A stretch of DNA of 56,540 bases from assembly GCA_945893145.1 (NCBI GenBank), contig CAMDDZ010000032.1, forward strand, positions 1 through 56,540, given 5' to 3'. A program made the translations under genes and the position numbers. The DNA is from Rhodoplanes serenus. Its GTDB lineage: Bacteria > Pseudomonadota > Alphaproteobacteria > Rhizobiales > Xanthobacteraceae. This document shows, one piece after another, positions 53,546 to 56,540 of the stretch. Numbering within the stretch: position 1 is the stretch's first letter; the number at the start of each line of letters is the position of its first letter. Below the pieces are notes generated by a model that had not been told where the DNA came from, searched no databases, and saw only the letters and a list, made by a program, of their open reading frames with translations.

Positions 53546-55381
53546 TCAGTTCGCTGTTCCGCGGATCACCAGCACGCCGCGAACGATGCGAAGGCCGGCC
53601 TCGTAGCAGGCGACGTTAGCCGGCGGCTCGTAAAATTCCACAATCACCAGCGGTTGCTCGCATCGACACCGCGCGCCCCAGCTGATGCGCCCCGTCTTGT
53701 CGATCTGGCACCATTCACGCCGGTCGGGGAATGCCACCCAGGCGACACCTTTGCTGAAGCTGCTCACCGCGTCGAACCGCGGCGCGATGACGAATTTTCG
53801 TGTGGCGTCGACAAAGCCCCAGTTGCCGGTCTTCTCATCGAGCATCGCGGCGAGACCTTCGGACCAAGGCAGGCGCGGCACAAGGCGCTTTGTCAAAACA
53901 TCAGGGTTTCGCGCCAGCTCCGCGACCATGGCCTTGTCGAGCGTCCGGAATCCTTCCTCGAACTCGATGCTGTATTCCCCGGTGCCGCTCGTTGTCATGG
54001 CTCTGGCGAGCCGCAGCGGTCCGAGCAGGACCGATCCGTCCTCCCCGATCACGGACCACAGTCCATTCTCGCCGATCGTGGCGATGCCACCATGGAACGC
54101 GTTGGCGTGGTCGAAGTAGCGGCCAGTGATAAGCTTGCCGTCGACCGAGACAAAGCCCCATTTGCTGTCGTGCTGGACGATCGAAGGGCCACTGCACACG
54201 AGCTTGACCCACTGGAACCCGACGTCGGGCATCGGCTGTCCGGCACCGGACATGATCGTCCAGCGGCCCTGCTCGAAGCGAAGGTGGCGGCCGTCCGGGC
54301 ACTTCGGATGATCCGTCCCGAGCAATTTGGTGCCGGCCCGGTCGGTGAACAACGGCTTACTTTCGACAAACGCACCGAGCTTGGCGTTCGAATCCGAAAC
54401 CGACGGCTGGATCGCGCCATCCGAGAGGATGTTGCCGTCCCGGTCGATCCGGCCCTCGCGTCCGGCCAGCCTGTAGGGAGCCCAGCCGTCGCGGAAGTAG
54501 CCGAGCCAGTCGAATTTCAGTTCGACGGCAATCTCGCCTCGTCCATTGATGGCGCCCCACCGGCGGCTCCGTTGCACGACAGCGCGATCTTCGCCGGACT
54601 GAATTTGCTGCACATGATCGAACGAGTCGTTGCCAAGGGGGCTTCCATCCTGGCGCATCAGTTGCCAGCGGGCATCCGATTTTGTGGAATCCGCCGCCCA
54701 GAACAGTCCGTCCAGGTCGTCCGACAGCGCGCGCACTTGCGGAAAAGTCGGCCGCACCACCCAAGCGCCACCGCGAGCGACGATGCCCCACTTCTTGCCA
54801 TACGCATAAGGAAGCGAGCGGCTGAGGCGATCGCCGAGTGGCCTGAGCGGTCCGCCCGCTTTGCTAAACGGCGGCTCGGCGACCAGAAAGGCATCGTCCG
54901 AGATGCGGACGATCAGTCCGTGGTTCGCAGGCACGACCCATTCGCCATCCCGGTCGATGACGCCGATCCGATCGCCCAAAAGGACTTGTGCCAAACCGCC
55001 GCCAACAAGGACCAGCGCCTGACCGCGATCGAAGCTGCTCATTGCATCGTAAGCCGCCGCAACGACGAGACGGCCACTCGTGTCGATGGCGCCATATTTT
55101 CCGGCGATGCGTACCAACGCGCGGCCATCGATGAAACGATCGGCCCAATCAAACCGCGACGCGATGACGGTGTTACCGTCGCGGTCGATGTACCCGCATC
55201 GGGTGCCTTCGAACCGGCACGTCGGAATGAGCGCGTCGCCACTCTTGCGTGCCCATTTCTCAAGCGCGTCGCCCTCCGCCGCCGAGCCAAGGGGCTTGGC
55301 GAGCAGTGACTGTCCGTGACCAGCGCCCATCGTCGCGATCACGATGGCGATGCCGGCGAGCAGACGGAAGAATGCGGTCAA
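53546..55381 (-). CDS. Secreted WG-repeat protein
   Basis: A 611-residue exported protein (Sec leader, residues 1-23). It is built from about ten imperfect repeats of the WG/KWG type: CGYIDRDGNTVIASRFDWAD, KYGAIDTSGRLVVAAAYDAM, RWGAINGRGEIAVELKFDWL, KWGFVSVDGKLITGRYFDHA, and NWGFVDATRKFVIAPRFDAV are examples. Each gives a beta-hairpin, likely forming a propeller-like fold for binding. Function unknown. Convergent with the LLM gene. Confidence 0.9.
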   Translation of the reverse strand: MTAFFRLLAGIAIVIATMGAGHGQSLLAKPLGSAAEGDALEKWARKSGDALIPTCRFEGTRCGYIDRDGNTVIASRFDWADRFIDGRALVRIAGKYGAIDTSGRLVVAAAYDAMSSFDRGQALVLVGGGLAQVLLGDRIGVIDRDGEWVVPANHGLIVRISDDAFLVAEPPFSKAGGPLRPLGDRLSRSLPYAYGKKWGIVARGGAWVVRPTFPQVRALSDDLDGLFWAADSTKSDARWQLMRQDGSPLGNDSFDHVQQIQSGEDRAVVQRSRRWGAINGRGEIAVELKFDWLGYFRDGWAPYRLAGREGRIDRDGNILSDGAIQPSVSDSNAKLGAFVESKPLFTDRAGTKLLGTDHPKCPDGRHLRFEQGRWTIMSGAGQPMPDVGFQWVKLVCSGPSIVQHDSKWGFVSVDGKLITGRYFDHANAFHGGIATIGENGLWSVIGEDGSVLLGPLRLARAMTTSGTGEYSIEFEEGFRTLDKAMVAELARNPDVLTKRLVPRLPWSEGLAAMLDEKTGNWGFVDATRKFVIAPRFDAVSSFSKGVAWVAFPDRREWCQIDKTGRISWGARCRCEQPLVIVEFYEPPANVACYEAGLRIVRGVLVIRGTAN

Positions 55382-55665
55382 GGCCGAACCCTCCTGCCAG
55401 TAAAACCGGATCCGATTGCGTCAATTTTGACGTTTAAGCCCTACTTTTCCCTGACGTTGGGATTGATGGTTCAGACGATCTCGCTGGGCCGGCGGTAACC
55501 ATAGCGTCGTGCGTGGCGTTTCAATGACGCCGCTATGCCAGTTGTCGGCACCAAGCAAACTGCGCTCCAAGCTGCTTGCACTCGGCAGGGATGGAACGGA
55601 ATACCGACGCCGCACGTTAGGTCTTAGACGGTAGTAGCCGTTCGACCAAACATCGGAGAAATATT

Positions 55666-55905
55666 ATGCGCACACTGAGCATCTCGGTGGCGGCAGCTAC
55701 GATTCTTGCCATGAGCTCGGGCCTCGCGGTAACCCAAGCCGCACCGAACAAAAATGCCCGCGTGACCGGCACGCCACCGCACGCTAGTACCACAGGAATG
55801 TCGAATCGTTCCGCGACGGTCAACACACGTGGCGCGAACAGAAATGGCTTTTGTCCTCCCGGCCAGGCCAAAAAGCCTGGCAAGGGCAGCGCCTTCAACT
55901 GCTGA
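55666..55905 (+). CDS. Small secreted protein, 79 aa
   Basis: A short exported protein: Sec leader to about residue 25 (AVTQAA), then a basic, Ser/Thr/Asn-rich mature part ending FCPPGQAKKPGKGSAFNC with two cysteines. The tail resembles small Cys-tailed rhizobial surface proteins, as in the barrel protein at 37579. GGAGAAATATT precedes the ATG, and a strong terminator follows. Unknown function. Confidence 0.75.
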   Translation: MRTLSISVAAATILAMSSGLAVTQAAPNKNARVTGTPPHASTTGMSNRSATVNTRGANRNGFCPPGQAKKPGKGSAFNC

Positions 55906-55930
55906 CACAGCAAGCTGTCCTAGCAACCTG

Positions 55931-55963
55931 AAGAAGCCCCGCTTTGGCGGGGCTTCTTTGTTG
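55931..55963 (+). terminator. Rho-independent terminator
   Basis: AAGAAGCCCCGC (55931-55942) and GCGGGGCTTCTT (55947-55958) pair perfectly around TTTG, followed by TTGTT. It ends the small secreted protein gene. Confidence 0.9.
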
Positions 55964-55964
55964 T

Positions 55965-56282
55965 ATGGCAGAGCCTGTTGCGAGCCGCGAGCCGATCGAT
56001 GAATTGCCAGGCGTGCCGAGCGTCTCGGAATTCTATCCGTCGTATGGCCTGTCATCGTGGCAAGGCCTGTTCGCGCCGGCCGGGACGCCGCAATCCGTCA
56101 TCGAACGGTTGCGCGCGGCGGTCAGCGAGGTGACTGCCGAGAAGGCGTTCGACGCCAGTCTTCGCGCGACGCTGTCGGGAAAATCCTATCGGTCAACGCC
56201 CGAGGCATTCGCCGCGCAAATCAAGAGCGAACGCGAGACATTCGGCGCGCTGATCAGAACCCTGAACATGAAGATTCAATAG
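55965..56282 (+). pseudogene. TctC/Bug receptor, C-terminal fragment
   Basis: An open frame of 105 codons whose residues from about 13 on match the last third of TctC proteins: ELPGVPSVSEFYPSYGLSSW, then QGLFAPAGTPQSVIERLRAA. No leader or N-terminal lobe is present and no ribosome-binding site fits, so it is a remnant. It lies between the terminator and the right terminal repeat. Confidence 0.85.
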
Positions 56283-56368
56283 AAATTCGGCCGCCATCCC
56301 CAACCGCTGGGGACGCGAATTTTCCAGTTTACAAATCGAACGAATAAGTGCACTAGGTTTACTATCCT

Positions 56369-56540
56369 ATCCAACCGAGGGCGTTCTCATGAGACGTCAT
56401 TTGAGCGGGGTGGGATGCGGCGCCTGCGGATTGGCCTCGTAACCCAATCCCCGGGAGGCCTCGGGTAACTGTCCCCCCTACTACGAGGGGCGCCCAGCTT
56501 TGGGTGACACGGGGACCGGATGAACGGCGGCGTAAGCCGC
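56369..56540 (+). repeat. Right arm of terminal inverted repeat, RNA-like
   Basis: 56369-56517 equals the reverse complement of 1-149 (two mismatches); 56518-56540 continues with a GCGGC-GTAA-GCCGC hairpin, a GNRA tetraloop typical of structured RNA. The possible pseudoknot and stem-loops are those described for the left arm. It reads outward, past the window end. A short open frame (ATG at 56389, 17 codons) occurs in both copies and is probably fortuitous. Confidence 0.85.

Noticed and set aside
53468..55309. A 613-codon plus-strand open frame
   Set aside because: It is antisense to the WG-repeat gene, whose repeats and signal peptide are unmistakable; no domain or ribosome-binding site supports the plus-strand frame.
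56369..56540. Group II intron end
   Set aside because: No GTGYG start at the boundary and no domain V hairpin in either copy within the visible sequence.

Overview
The window looks like a chromosomal contig from a GC-rich alphaproteobacterium of the order Hyphomicrobiales (Rhizobiales), close to the Bradyrhizobium/Pseudolabrys/Variibacter group. The reasons are the conserved pairs carB-greA, divergent yqeY-carA and trxB-LysR, an msrP with a Tat leader, four rhizobial-type palindromic repeat families, and six orphan TctC (Bug-type) binding proteins or fragments with no tctA/tctB membrane genes. The species call is inference.

Layout. (1) 1-2640 is a small accessory island: one arm of a 149-bp inverted repeat, an IS1595/ISXO2-type transposase remnant, and four AT-richer unknown genes, one with a HEPN-like RNxxxH motif. 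(2) 2641-6930 holds a minus-strand operon (two TctC proteins plus a two-subunit ThDP decarboxylase of the sulfopyruvate/phosphonopyruvate type) divergent from a third TctC gene. (3) 7015-11399 holds a secreted protein, an alpha/beta hydrolase, yqeY, carA, a cupin and a methyltransferase. (4) 11400-12110 has a degenerate tRNA-like sequence and an orphan gene. (5) 12190-18522 is a catabolic cluster (acyl-CoA-dehydrogenase-like flavoprotein, FAD monooxygenase and TctC, divergent from a ThDP enzyme and TctC). (6) 18560-25514 has an Uup-type ABC-F ATPase, a carotenoid-biosynthesis membrane protein, carB and greA. (7) 25589-33635 has an LLM flavoprotein, an AtuA-like gene pair, an Lrp/AsnC regulator, trxB-LysR, msrP and an EAL-domain protein. 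(8) 33895-37394 is the most unusual locus: a second EF-G-type GTPase gene whose last 170 bp are duplicated on the far side of a 1.3-kb AT-rich insert carrying one unknown coiled-coil gene. (9) 37579-55905 is mixed metabolism and signalling (outer-membrane protein, LLM enzymes, PAS hybrid kinase, glcD, cytochrome c, USP, YbdK-type ligase, TetR, an ABC solute-binding protein, ThDP enzyme, NIPSNAP, DUF922, MFS, WG-repeat protein). (10) 55965-56540 has a TctC 3' fragment and the second arm of the terminal inverted repeat.

The genes suggest a scavenger of diverse carboxylates: periplasmic TctC-type receptors sit beside ThDP-dependent C-C lyases and flavin monooxygenases, so uptake sensing and catabolism are paired locally while the membrane permease must be encoded elsewhere. 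Housekeeping genes (car, greA, trxB, EF-G) are interleaved with these modules. The two outward-reading terminal repeats can be folded by eye into a pseudoknotted RNA-like structure, and probably mark the points where the assembly ran into a multicopy mobile element.
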